Assembly: GCA_002336405.1 (NCBI GenBank)
Contig: DDEJ01000095.1
Coordinates: 1-19,831 of the forward strand
Length of the DNA: 19,831 bases
From: Rhodobacteraceae bacterium UBA1957
GTDB taxonomy: Bacteria > Pseudomonadota > Alphaproteobacteria > Rhodobacterales > Rhodobacteraceae
Reading direction: 5' to 3'
The notes beneath the pieces are model-generated. The model was given only the letters and a program-made list of their open reading frames with translations. It did not search any database and had not been told where the DNA came from. The translations under genes were made by a program, and so were the position numbers. Shown in pieces: positions 6,326 through 14,510 of this stretch. The first letter of the stretch is position 1. Every line of letters begins with the position of its first letter.

Positions 6326-7041
6326 TGGGCGGCACGGATTTCTGGTCACGGCGAAAAGCTGGTGTGGAGACGGAAGAAAAGATTGCCTTGCGGGACAAAG
6401 ACGCGGAAGAGACAGCTGTCTTGCAGGCGGAGCAAGCGGAAAAAACTGATGAAGAGCTGCTGTTGGAATTGGATTTGCCCAATCCTGATGAAATGAAAAT
6501 GGGCGATGATTTTTCGGCGTTTATGTCAAAAACCGTGCCAGATCGGCTGCGCCGTCGGGCGCTGCGCTGCCTTTGGCTGGCTAATCCGGCGCTCGCCAAT
6601 CTGGACGGCTTAATAGACTATGGCGAAGATTTCACTGACAGCGCGACTGTGATTGAAAACATGCAGACAGCCTATCAGGTGGGCAAAGGCATGACAGAAC
6701 ATGTGCTGGAGATGGCGCGTCAGGCCGAAGATCAGGCCAAAGAAGAGGCCGCCAAGCAGCTAGCGGCAGAAGAGGCCGACGGAATGGTGTCAGGTGAGTT
6801 GCCCGGTGACATGGCGGCCGTTGAAGACGCCGGTTGCACCGAGCAGCAACGGCAGTGCGAGGGGGTAGAGGCGTCAAAAACCGCGCAGACACAGTCCACG
6901 CTCGAAACTCACAACGCTAGTCAGACCGCCGAAATCTTGCTTACTTACGATGGTGCAGAGGCGGAGAATTTGGATCCGGCTATTCTGCCCCAAAGGCGCA
7001 TGGTTTTCCATTTTGATGATATGAAAGAGCCACAACTATGA
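6325..7041 (+). CDS. DUF3306 domain protein
   Basis: A 238-residue, strongly acidic soluble protein. The N-terminus GTDFWSRRKAGVE and the central segment DFSAFMSKTVPDRLRRRALRC are typical of DUF3306, which accompanies DUF3305 beside formate dehydrogenase genes. Residues 30-60 and roughly 125-160 are rich in Glu, Ala and Gln and likely form charged helices. The C-terminal third is low in complexity and poorly conserved in character. The ATG at 6325 is chosen because it overlaps the DUF3305 stop; a TTG one codon earlier is less likely. The 3' end overlaps the chaperone gene by four bases (ATGA). The molecular function is unknown, and a maturation role with DUF3305 is inferred. Confidence 0.9.
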   Translation: MGGTDFWSRRKAGVETEEKIALRDKDAEETAVLQAEQAEKTDEELLLELDLPNPDEMKMGDDFSAFMSKTVPDRLRRRALRCLWLANPALANLDGLIDYGEDFTDSATVIENMQTAYQVGKGMTEHVLEMARQAEDQAKEEAAKQLAAEEADGMVSGELPGDMAAVEDAGCTEQQRQCEGVEASKTAQTQSTLETHNASQTAEILLTYDGAEAENLDPAILPQRRMVFHFDDMKEPQL

Positions 7042-7691
7042 CCTTTGAGGGACAGACGACATCCACGCCGAAAGCCGCACCAAAAATCGGACTGACAACC
7101 GCCGCTGATGTTGCGGTAGAGGACCGGCTGCGGGCTGATTTGTATAACTTCCTCGGATTGATTTTATCGGGGCCGGCCAGTCAAATGGTGTTGGACCAGA
7201 CCGCAGACCTAACCGGAGATGATACCGATTTGGGGAAGGCAGTCTCGTCGCTTGCGCGGGTGGCCAAGGTCAGTAAGCCCGCCTCGGTTGAAAGCGAGTT
7301 TAACGCGCTGTTTATCGGATTGGGTCGCGGAGAGCTTTTGCCTTACGCCAGTTACTACCTGACGGGATTTTTGAACGAAAAGCCTTTGGCGACGCTGCGT
7401 CGCGACATGGCGGTGCGCGGCATCACGCGGGCGAAAAACGTCTATGAACCAGAGGATAACATAGCCTCACTGCTCGAAATGATGGGGGGGCTTGTGGTGG
7501 GACGGTTCGGCGCGCCTGCCACATTGAGCGATCAAAGGGCATTCTTTAACAAACACATAAGTCCTTGGGCTGCACATTTTTTCAGTGATTTGGAAGCTGC
7601 GAAAAACTCGGTGGTATATGCGTCTGTCGGCGCGGTCGGTAAGGCATTTATGGCAATCGAGACCGAAAGCTTTCGGATGAGCGCGGAATGA
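7038..7691 (+). CDS. TorD/DmsD-family chaperone for the formate dehydrogenase alpha subunit
   Basis: A 217-residue, all-helical cytoplasmic protein. The family signature is clear: an N-terminal helix with LRADLYNFLGLIL (31-43), then FNALFIGLGRGELLPYASYY (88-107), GFLNEKPLATLRRDM (110-124), the YEPEDNIASLLEMM motif (136-149) and a C-terminal helix with HISPWAAHFFSDLE (173-186). TorD-type proteins bind Tat signal peptides and help insert the molybdopterin cofactor before export. The target here is presumably the Tat-signal-bearing catalytic subunit encoded two genes downstream. Overlap with DUF3306 indicates coupled translation. Confidence 0.93.
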   Translation: MTFEGQTTSTPKAAPKIGLTTAADVAVEDRLRADLYNFLGLILSGPASQMVLDQTADLTGDDTDLGKAVSSLARVAKVSKPASVESEFNALFIGLGRGELLPYASYYLTGFLNEKPLATLRRDMAVRGITRAKNVYEPEDNIASLLEMMGGLVVGRFGAPATLSDQRAFFNKHISPWAAHFFSDLEAAKNSVVYASVGAVGKAFMAIETESFRMSAE

Positions 7692-7743
7692 TCCGCATTA
7701 AGGGTGGCGTAAGTCGCCAAAACCAACAGGGAGGAGACCCCCG

Positions 7744-7932
7744 ATGAAACAGACGACCGAGGAGGCGACCAGCCGCCGCGATTTTCTAAAGCTAGCGGGT
7801 ACCGCTGCCCCAGCTGCGGCCGTTGCCGTTGCTGTAAGCGGGACGCAGGTGCAAGCTGCTGTGACGGCAGATGATGGTCGGATGCAAGATACAGCGCACA
7901 CCCGCGCATACTTTAACAGCGCCCGGTTCTAG
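7744..7932 (+). CDS. Small Tat-signal protein of the formate dehydrogenase region
   Basis: A 62-residue protein that is mostly a twin-arginine signal: SRRDFLKLAG at 10-19, then an Ala/Val-rich hydrophobic segment to about residue 38, with a likely cleavage after VQA. Only about 23 residues (TADDGRMQDTAHTRAYF and neighbours) would remain after export. It fits the family known as formate dehydrogenase region TAT target (TIGR02811 as I recall it). A strong GGGAGGAGA precedes the ATG. It lies between the chaperone and catalytic genes. Its function is unknown; it might be a maturation factor, a membrane-anchored helper or a small subunit. Confidence 0.92.
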   Translation: MKQTTEEATSRRDFLKLAGTAAPAAAVAVAVSGTQVQAAVTADDGRMQDTAHTRAYFNSARF

Positions 7933-8037
7933 ACCGGACGATGTTTTCGACGGCCAACGGTTGCGTGACGCCCTGAAGCCGATTTTATGAAACCAAGCAA
8001 GCCCGCAATTAGCCGGAGCCAGCTAGGGAGAAGAAAT

Positions 8038-10932
8038 ATGTTAAGGAAAAAGACCAACGGGGTTGCGCGACGCCCCCAGCGATCCGGTATCCTATCAGAA
8101 GCTGCCAATAAATCGGTAGACCGCCGTGCTTTTTTGCGAGGTTCAGGACTAGCCATTGGTGGCCTAGCAGCGATAAGCGCGACCGGGGGGACTGTTACCA
8201 AAGCAAGCGCAGCAACTGCTGCAAGTGCCGCAGTCGAAACTATAAAGACAATTTGTACGCATTGTTCAGTTGGATGTACTGTTGTGGCGGAAGTCCAAAA
8301 CGGCGTCTGGACTGGTCAAGAGCCGGGATGGGATAGCCCGTTCAACCTTGGAGCGCATTGCGCCAAAGGTGCCGCAGTCCGAGAGACAGCGCATGGCGAG
8401 CGGAGACTGAAATACCCTATGAAAAAAGAGGGTGGTGAGTGGAAGCGCATCAGCTGGGATCAGGCGATTAATGAAATCGGCGATGGTATGATGACCATCC
8501 GCGAAGAGAGTGGACCCGACAGCGTTTATTGGCTGGGCAGTGCGAAACATAGCAATGAACAAGCGTATTTGTTCCGTAAATTTGCGGCCTATTGGGGTAC
8601 CAATAACGTCGATCATCAGGCGCGGATTTGTCATTCAACAACGGTGGCCGGTGTGGCCAATACATGGGGCTACGGCGCCATGACTAACAGTTATAATGAC
8701 ATTCACAACTCTAAGGCGATCTTTTTAATTGGTGGAAACCCTGCGGAGGCGCATCCTGTATCGCTGCTGCACATCCTAAAAGCCAAAGAGCAAAACAATG
8801 CGCCATTGATTGTATGCGATCCTCGCTTTACCCGTACGGCGGCTCACGCCGACGAATATGTGCGGCTCCGGCCAGGTAGCGATGTGGCACTCATCTGGGG
8901 TATCTTGTGGCATATTTTCGAGAACGGTTGGGAGGATAAAGAGTTTATCCGCACTCGCGTTTGGGGGATGGATCAAATTCGCGAAGAAGTTGCGAAGTGG
9001 ACGCCCGAAGAAGTTGAGCGCGTATCCGGAGCACCTGGTAGCCAGTTGCGCCGCGTCGCTCGTACTCTGGCGAACAACCGGCCCGGTACGGTGATCTGGT
9101 GCATGGGTGGCACGCAGCACACCAACGGTAACAACAATACTCGCGCCTATTGCGTGCTTCAATTAGCCTTGGGCAACATGGGTACGTCTGGTGGCGGTAC
9201 CAACATTTTCCGGGGCCATTGCAATGTGCAGGGTGCGACTGATCTGGGTGTCTTGTCTCATACTCTGCCCGGATATTATGGGCTTTCGGCGGGTGCATGG
9301 GCGCATTGGTCAAGGGTTTGGGGTGAAGACCTCGATTGGATGAAAGGCCAGTTTGCCAAGACCACAGGTGCCGATGGCAAAGAGAAGAACCTGATGAACT
9401 TGACAGGTATTCCTGTGTCGCGCTGGATTGATGGCGTATTGGAAGATCCGGATAAAATGGATAATCCCAACAAAGTCCGCGCTATGGTTTTGTGGGGTCA
9501 CGCGCCAAACTCGCAGACCCGGATGAAGGAAATGAAAACCGCTATGGAAAAGCTGGATATGCTGGTTGTGGTTGATCCATATCCAACAGTCTCGGCGGCG
9601 ATGCAGGACCGCACTGACGGTGTTTATTTGCTACCAGCTTCGACACAGTTCGAAACTCGAGGCTCAGTAACTGCTTCGAACCGTTCGATTCAATGGCGCA
9701 GTAAGGTCGTGGAGCCACTGTTTGAATCCCTGCCTGATCACATTATTATCGCTAAGTTTGCCAATAAGTTTGGCTGGGCAGATAGGTTCTTCCGCAATAT
9801 TGAGATGGATGATGCCGAGACGCCAAATGTCGAGAGCGTGACGCGTGAGATAAACGCAGGCATGTGGACGGTAGGTTATACTGGTCAGAGCCCGGAGCGG
9901 ATCAAACTGCATATGGCAAATCAGCACACGTTTGATCACACTACGCTTCAGGCAGTGGGTGGCCCGGCAGATGGTGATTATTACGGTATGCCATGGCCTT
10001 GTTGGGGTACCCCCGAGATGAATCACCCCGGCACACCAAACTTGTACGATATGTCTAAGCGTGTATCCGAGGGTGGTTTGACCTTCCGTGCACGGTTCGG
10101 CGTTGAGCGCAATGGTGACAATATGCTGGCCGAAGGGGTCTACAGCAAAGGGTCGGAAATTCAGGATGGGTATCCCGAGTTCACGATGCAGATGCTGATG
10201 GATCTTGGCTGGGATATTGACCTGACTGATCAAGAGCGTGCCGCGATTGATGCAGTTGCCGGTCCCAAGACCAACTGGAAAACTGACCTTTCGGGTGGTA
10301 TTCAGCGGGTAGCAATCAAGCATGAGTGCGCACCATTTGGCAATGCAAAAGCTCGGACTGTTGTTTGGACCTTCCCCGACCCGGTGCCGCTGCACCGCGA
10401 ACCGCTTTATACCAACCGTCGCGATCTCGTGGCTGATTATCCAACTTATGAGGATCGTAAATTCTATCGTCTTCCGACGATGTATGCCTCGATCCAAAAA
10501 CAGGATTTCAGCAAAGAGTATCCCATGATTCTTACTTCTGGACGGTTGGTTGAATACGAGGGTGGAGGTGACGAGACGCGCTCAAACCCTTGGCTGGCTG
10601 AACTCCAACAGGACATGTTTGTCGAAATCAATACTCGGGATGCTAATAATCTTGGGCTGCGAGATGGTGCACAGGTCTGGGTTGAAGGAGCTGAAGGCGC
10701 AAAAGTGAAGGTGATGGCAATGGTCACTGAGCGGGTTGGAGAGGGTGTGGCATTCATGCCGTTCCACTTTGGCGGTCATATGGAAGGCAAGGATCTTCGC
10801 GGTAACTATCCTGACGGTGCAGACCCTTTTGTGCTGGGTGAAAGTTCGAATACAGCGCAAACCTATGGGTATGACTCGGTTACGCAGATGCAAGAGACCA
10901 AAGCCACACTTTGCAAAATTTTTGCAGCATAA
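8038..10932 (+). CDS. fdhA: Formate dehydrogenase catalytic (alpha) subunit, cysteine type
   Basis: A 964-residue molybdopterin oxidoreductase that oxidises formate to CO2. A Tat signal with a long n-region carries VDRRAFLRG at 27-35, then a hydrophobic stretch to about 60. The [4Fe-4S] site is C73, C76, C80 and C108, followed by K110, the usual electron-relay lysine. The metal-ligand position is cysteine, not selenocysteine: HQARICHS with C198 and the catalytic H199. Later segments include FLIGGNPAEAHP, the CNVQGATDLG motif and a C-terminal dinucleotide-binding domain (about 840-920). The ATG at 8038 is favoured over one at 7987 by AGGGAGAAG just upstream. With the beta and gamma subunits it should form a periplasm-facing respiratory enzyme like FdnGHI. 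The metal (Mo or W) cannot be read from the sequence. Confidence 0.97.
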   Translation: MLRKKTNGVARRPQRSGILSEAANKSVDRRAFLRGSGLAIGGLAAISATGGTVTKASAATAASAAVETIKTICTHCSVGCTVVAEVQNGVWTGQEPGWDSPFNLGAHCAKGAAVRETAHGERRLKYPMKKEGGEWKRISWDQAINEIGDGMMTIREESGPDSVYWLGSAKHSNEQAYLFRKFAAYWGTNNVDHQARICHSTTVAGVANTWGYGAMTNSYNDIHNSKAIFLIGGNPAEAHPVSLLHILKAKEQNNAPLIVCDPRFTRTAAHADEYVRLRPGSDVALIWGILWHIFENGWEDKEFIRTRVWGMDQIREEVAKWTPEEVERVSGAPGSQLRRVARTLANNRPGTVIWCMGGTQHTNGNNNTRAYCVLQLALGNMGTSGGGTNIFRGHCNVQGATDLGVLSHTLPGYYGLSAGAWAHWSRVWGEDLDWMKGQFAKTTGADGKEKNLMNLTGIPVSRWIDGVLEDPDKMDNPNKVRAMVLWGHAPNSQTRMKEMKTAMEKLDMLVVVDPYPTVSAAMQDRTDGVYLLPASTQFETRGSVTASNRSIQWRSKVVEPLFESLPDHIIIAKFANKFGWADRFFRNIEMDDAETPNVESVTREINAGMWTVGYTGQSPERIKLHMANQHTFDHTTLQAVGGPADGDYYGMPWPCWGTPEMNHPGTPNLYDMSKRVSEGGLTFRARFGVERNGDNMLAEGVYSKGSEIQDGYPEFTMQMLMDLGWDIDLTDQERAAIDAVAGPKTNWKTDLSGGIQRVAIKHECAPFGNAKARTVVWTFPDPVPLHREPLYTNRRDLVADYPTYEDRKFYRLPTMYASIQKQDFSKEYPMILTSGRLVEYEGGGDETRSNPWLAELQQDMFVEINTRDANNLGLRDGAQVWVEGAEGAKVKVMAMVTERVGEGVAFMPFHFGGHMEGKDLRGNYPDGADPFVLGESSNTAQTYGYDSVTQMQETKATLCKIFAA

Positions 10933-10944
10933 GGAGAAAGAGAA

Positions 10945-11538
10945 ATGGCAAGAGCAAAATTCCTCTGTGACGCCGAACGCTGCATTGAATGCAACGCCTG
11001 TGTAACAGCTTGTAAAAACGAACACGAAGTGCCTTGGGGCATCAACCGTCGGCGGGTGGTCACACTCAATGATGGCAGCCCCGGAGAACGCTCAATTTCG
11101 GTAGCTTGCATGCATTGCTCAGATGCGCCCTGTATGGCGGTCTGTCCGGTGGATTGCTTCTATCAGAACGAGGAAGGTGTGGTTCTGCACTCCAAGGACC
11201 TGTGTATCGGCTGTGGCTATTGTTTTTATGCGTGTCCGTTTGGCGCGCCGCAATATCCCCAGGCCGGCAATTTTGGCAGCCGTGGTAAGATGGACAAATG
11301 TACCTTTTGTGCCGGCGGGCCAGAAGAAACCCATTCGAATGCGGAATTCAGCAAATACGGTCGCAACCGGATTGCTGAAGGTAAACTGCCGATTTGCGCC
11401 GAAATGTGTTCAACCAAAGCGTTGTTGGCGGGCGATGGCGATATTGTCTCTGGGATCTATCGTGAACGCGTCGTGGCTCGGGGCTTTGGTTCGGGCGCAT
11501 GGGGCTGGGGCACGGCCTATAACCAAAAAGGCGGCTAA
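10945..11538 (+). CDS. fdh3B: Formate dehydrogenase iron-sulfur (beta) subunit, FDH3 type
   Basis: A 197-residue four-cluster ferredoxin subunit that carries electrons from the catalytic subunit to cytochrome b. Sixteen ligand cysteines are visible: CIECNACVTAC (13-23), CMHCSDAPCMAVC (55-67), CIGCGYCFYAC (87-97), and C119, C122, C151, C155. It is much shorter than E. coli FdnH (about 290 residues) and has no C-terminal membrane helix, so attachment must rely on the gamma subunit. It has no signal of its own and is expected to be exported in complex with the Tat-bearing alpha subunit. An AAGGAGAAAG ribosome site lies in the 12-bp gap after fdhA. Confidence 0.96.
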   Translation: MARAKFLCDAERCIECNACVTACKNEHEVPWGINRRRVVTLNDGSPGERSISVACMHCSDAPCMAVCPVDCFYQNEEGVVLHSKDLCIGCGYCFYACPFGAPQYPQAGNFGSRGKMDKCTFCAGGPEETHSNAEFSKYGRNRIAEGKLPICAEMCSTKALLAGDGDIVSGIYRERVVARGFGSGAWGWGTAYNQKGG

Positions 11539-11556
11539 CGAAGTCGCGGCATGATG

Positions 11557-11599
11557 GGGCAGGGGCGGGCATTTGTTGCCGCCCCTGCCCGCAGTTTTT
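11557..11599 (+). terminator. Strong terminator-like hairpin between beta and gamma genes
   Basis: GGGCAGGGGCGG (11557-11568) pairs perfectly with CCGCCCCTGCCC (11579-11590) over a ten-base loop, followed by GCAG and five Ts (11595-11599). The 12-bp GC-rich stem plus T-run has intrinsic-terminator form, yet it lies inside the operon, 19 bases after the beta stop and 26 before the gamma start. It may attenuate gamma expression or protect the 3' end of the upstream mRNA. Confidence 0.75.
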
Positions 11600-11625
11600 G
11601 AACGACTTAAAAAGGGAACCTTCCG

Positions 11626-12816
11626 ATGATCCGGCTGTTTATGGCAATTTTGATGTCCTTTGCGCTGAGCTTGCCCATATTTGCGCAAGAACCCTCGGCT
11701 GATCGGTCTGCCACTGGTGGGGCTCAGACCCTAGGCGATATTATGGCGCGTCAAAAAGGCGAAGCTGTTCAAGATGATTTTCGTCGCAATGCCACCGGAG
11801 ACCCGAGCAACGCCGCCGACCTTCAGCAACAGTTGGGTACTTTGGGCGGAGTGTCTGATCCCGAATTGTGGCGTGCCCTGCGCTATGGCACCGCCGACAT
11901 TAGCGTTTCAGCTGGTGGCGAGGTCGCCACCGTGCTTGTGCAAGACGGTGGCATGCGTTGGCTGTTGATGCGCAGTGGGCCGGTAGCAGAGTACACGGCC
12001 TATGGTTTAGGTGGCACCATTGCACTTTTGGCGCTATTTTATCTACTGCGGGGAAAAATTCGCATCGATGGTGAAAAAACTGGCCGCACAGTAACGCGCT
12101 TCAAAGCTGTGGAGCGCTTTGCGCATTGGGTGTTGGCTGGATCTTTTATCCTGTTGGGTTTGACTGGGCTGTATTCGTTGTTTGGGCGTATGGTGCTAAT
12201 CCCGCTGTTCGGCAAAGAGAGCTTTGCCAGCATAGCGATAGTATCAAAATGGATTCACAATAATGTTTCATGGGCGTTTATGATTGCGCTGGTGGTGATT
12301 TTCTTCATGTGGGTTATGCACAATATCCCCAACCGGACAGACCTGAAGTGGCTGGCGATGGGCGGCGGTATCTTTAAAAAAGGCGTTCATCCTCCGGCGA
12401 AAAGATTTAATGCCGGACAAAAGCTCATTTTCTGGTCGGTGATTGTTTTGGGGGCATCGATTTCTGCCTCGGGCCTGTCGCTGCTATTTCCGTTTGAGAT
12501 GCCAATGTTTTCAGCGACCTTTGCCAAGATGAATGCGCTGGGCATAACTGAGATGCTGGGCATGGAACCACTGCGTACCGCGTTGGCCCCGCAGGAGGAA
12601 ATGCAGCTGGCGCAGCTTTGGCATTCGATTGTTTCCTGCGTGTTGATAGTGATTATTATTGCCCATATTTATATCGGGTCGGTGGGCATGGAAGGTGCTT
12701 ATGATGCGATGGGGTCTGGAGAAGTCGAAGAGCAATGGGCCAGGGAACACCATTCGCTTTGGCTTGACGAGCTTGAAGCCGGAAAACCGAAGTCACAGAC
12801 GGTTGCGGGTGAATAG
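11626..12816 (+). CDS. Formate dehydrogenase cytochrome b (gamma) subunit
   Basis: A 396-residue membrane subunit that anchors the complex and passes electrons to quinone. Residues 1-20 are a Sec signal peptide (cleavage near IFAQ). A periplasmic N-terminal domain of about 100 residues precedes a first membrane helix (126-141). A cytochrome b561/FdnI-like core of about four helices follows (166-188, 215-231, 268-286, 333-352). Candidate haem b ligands are H167 (ERFAHW), H211 (KWIHN), H232 (WVMHN), H333 (LWHS) and H347 (IAHIYIGS). The length fits the long alphaproteobacterial gamma form and exceeds E. coli FdnI (about 217 residues). It is separated from the beta gene by 87 bp containing the hairpin, with AGGGAA upstream of the ATG. 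Confidence 0.95.
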   Translation: MIRLFMAILMSFALSLPIFAQEPSADRSATGGAQTLGDIMARQKGEAVQDDFRRNATGDPSNAADLQQQLGTLGGVSDPELWRALRYGTADISVSAGGEVATVLVQDGGMRWLLMRSGPVAEYTAYGLGGTIALLALFYLLRGKIRIDGEKTGRTVTRFKAVERFAHWVLAGSFILLGLTGLYSLFGRMVLIPLFGKESFASIAIVSKWIHNNVSWAFMIALVVIFFMWVMHNIPNRTDLKWLAMGGGIFKKGVHPPAKRFNAGQKLIFWSVIVLGASISASGLSLLFPFEMPMFSATFAKMNALGITEMLGMEPLRTALAPQEEMQLAQLWHSIVSCVLIVIIIAHIYIGSVGMEGAYDAMGSGEVEEQWAREHHSLWLDELEAGKPKSQTVAGE

Positions 12817-13002
12817 TGTGATACCTATGTTCCCAGTACTGCAATTGTCTTTGTCAAAATTGTTGGTTGATTATTCGCTCCCGCCCGAGCCAGGGTTAAT
12901 ATCTGACAAATCGGGTTGTCCGCGCCATTTTGGCGCACACACAAGCCTGAGCGTGTTTGCCACTGGTATACACGCCCGCAAAAAAGAATTACGAGGTCTG
13001 CC
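12817..13002. promoter_or_regulatory. Gap before the membrane peptide and response regulator
   Basis: This 186-bp gap has no convincing gene. It contains a tight inverted repeat GCGCCA-TTT-TGGCGC (12922-12936) and a second, GCGTGT/ACACGC, at 12951-12956 and 12970-12975. Neither is followed by a T-run, so they look more like protein-binding sites than a terminator for the formate dehydrogenase operon. The region probably holds the promoter of the regulator genes. Confidence 0.4.
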
Positions 13003-13140
13003 ATGAGGGTCATGTTACAAGCATTTGCGACTGTTTTTCTGGTTGCGTTCCTTGCCAATGCAATTCTGATGGCCGCGGGCTTTTCAAGCCAAGCAGTGCA
13101 CAGCGGTTCAAATGTGCGACTAGACGCATCTGAAGATTAA
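13003..13140 (+). CDS. 45-residue single-pass membrane peptide upstream of the response regulator
   Basis: The peptide starts MRVMLQAFATVFLVAFLANA, continues as a hydrophobic helix to about residue 31, and ends in a short polar acidic tail (SGSNVRLDASED). It has no cysteine and no basic cluster beyond Arg2. A GAGG about seven bases upstream supports the ATG at 13003; a longer reading from 12916 lacks such support. Its stop TAA shares its last A with the ATG of the response regulator (TAATG), so the two are probably translationally coupled. I do not recognise a family. It could be a small membrane regulator of the nearby kinase or a signal-peptide-like exported peptide. Confidence 0.6.
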   Translation: MRVMLQAFATVFLVAFLANAILMAAGFSSQAVHSGSNVRLDASED

Positions 13141-14510
13141 TGCTGCAAGTTAATCGTGATACCGTAGCGGGAGCCAAGCACGATGCTTATGGCGAGAGCT
13201 TAAGTCATGCCTCAGTGCTCATTGTTGATGATGAGCCCGGCATGCGCAATTTTCTAAGCAAGACCCTTGAGCCTCATTGCAAGCGCGTCGCGCTGGCCGC
13301 GTGTCCCAAGGATGCGGCCATTATTTTGGATACGGCACATTTTGACCTGATTATTCTTGATAATATCATGCCTGGGTGCACGGGGCTTGAATGGTTGAGC
13401 GAGCAGCGAAAAGTTGGGCTCTATGCCGATATTATTATGATCACTGCCCATGCAGATCTTGAGATGGCGATAACGGCATTGCGCTCTGGGGTGACGGATT
13501 TTGTCCTCAAACCCTTTCGGGCCAATCAGATTTTAACCGCAGCTGCCCGTGTGTTGGATCGGAAGTTTTTGCAGCGAGACAACTACTTGCTGCGGCACGC
13601 GCTGTCGGTTGAGGGTGAAGCGGCGCGTGGGCGCTTGTTGGGGGCCTCTGCGAGCATTCAATCGGTGCGCATGGTGTTGACGAAATTGGCACCTCTGCCG
13701 ACGCCTGTGCTGTTTACTGGCCAGAGCGGGACTGGCAAAGAAATTGCCGCCCGCACTTTGCATGGCATGTCTAATCGCGCTTCCAAACCTTTTGTCGCAG
13801 TGAATTGTGCGGCGATAGCACCCGATCGAATCGCGCAGGAACTTTTCGGAGTGGTCGATGGTGACACATCGCGACACGATGGGTTACTGCTGCACGCAAA
13901 CGACGGCACCCTGTTTCTGGACGAGGTGGCGCAGCTTTCCGAATCTGTTCAGGCGACCTTGCTGCGGGTGCTGGAAGACCACCGGATCAGGCCGTCTGGA
14001 GCCGAGCGGGAAATCCCATTGACCCTGCGGTTTTTATTCGCAACCAATGCAGATCTGCCAGCGGCGGTCGCGGCGGGTAAATTTCGTGCAGATTTGTTCC
14101 ACCGCATGAATGTAGTGGCGATTGAAATGCCACCATTGCGGGATCGCACCGAAGATATTGTTGAGTTAGCAGCGCTGTTTATGGATCATTTTTCACGTGT
14201 TTTAGGCCTGCCTGCGTTGGAATTGAACGATGCGGTCTTGTTGAAACTCAGCCGCTATGACTGGCCGGGAAATGTTCGTGAATTGCGCAACCTGATAGAA
14301 AGATCGGTCATTTTGGGCTATTTCCCGGAGGAGTTTGCTGGCACGGGCCAGCGCAGCGGCGTTGCAGCCATTGAGACGCTTGAGTTGGTCGAACAGCGCC
14401 ACATAATGAATGTTCTGGACAGCTGCAACGGCAATCGGGCCGAGGCCGCGCGTCGCCTTGGTGTGTCGCGCAAAACCATCGATCGAAAATGCATCAGCTG
14501 GGATGTCTAA
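13140..14510 (+). CDS. NtrC-family response regulator lacking the GAFTGA loop
   Basis: A 456-residue three-domain regulator. The receiver domain (about 24-140) has D30-D31, phosphoacceptor D74 (LIILDNIMPG), T102 and K124. The AAA+ domain has Walker A GQSGTGKE (194-201), Walker B GTLFLDE (256-262) and arginines in FRADLFHRMNV (315-325). The C-terminal Fis-type helix-turn-helix spans about 420-452 (NRAEAARRLGVSRKTIDRK). Between ELFG (235-238) and GTLFLDE the sequence is VVDGDTSRHDGLLLHAND, about six residues short and without GAFTGA, the loop that contacts sigma-54. It may therefore act on sigma-70 promoters, as Rhodobacter capsulatus NtrC does, or not as a classical sigma-54 activator. It is convergent with, and overlaps by 4 bp, the sensor kinase that is presumably its partner. 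Confidence 0.93.
   Translation: MLQVNRDTVAGAKHDAYGESLSHASVLIVDDEPGMRNFLSKTLEPHCKRVALAACPKDAAIILDTAHFDLIILDNIMPGCTGLEWLSEQRKVGLYADIIMITAHADLEMAITALRSGVTDFVLKPFRANQILTAAARVLDRKFLQRDNYLLRHALSVEGEAARGRLLGASASIQSVRMVLTKLAPLPTPVLFTGQSGTGKEIAARTLHGMSNRASKPFVAVNCAAIAPDRIAQELFGVVDGDTSRHDGLLLHANDGTLFLDEVAQLSESVQATLLRVLEDHRIRPSGAEREIPLTLRFLFATNADLPAAVAAGKFRADLFHRMNVVAIEMPPLRDRTEDIVELAALFMDHFSRVLGLPALELNDAVLLKLSRYDWPGNVRELRNLIERSVILGYFPEEFAGTGQRSGVAAIETLELVEQRHIMNVLDSCNGNRAEAARRLGVSRKTIDRKCISWDV

Noticed and set aside
8626..8634. Possible selenocysteine codon at the formate dehydrogenase active site
   Set aside because: The catalytic position is encoded by TGT (Cys198 in RICHS), not TGA, and the frame is continuous.
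9664..10497. 277-codon open frame antisense to fdhA
   Set aside because: It lies wholly inside the catalytic-subunit gene, shows no recognisable domain and is a typical mirror frame of a well-conserved gene.
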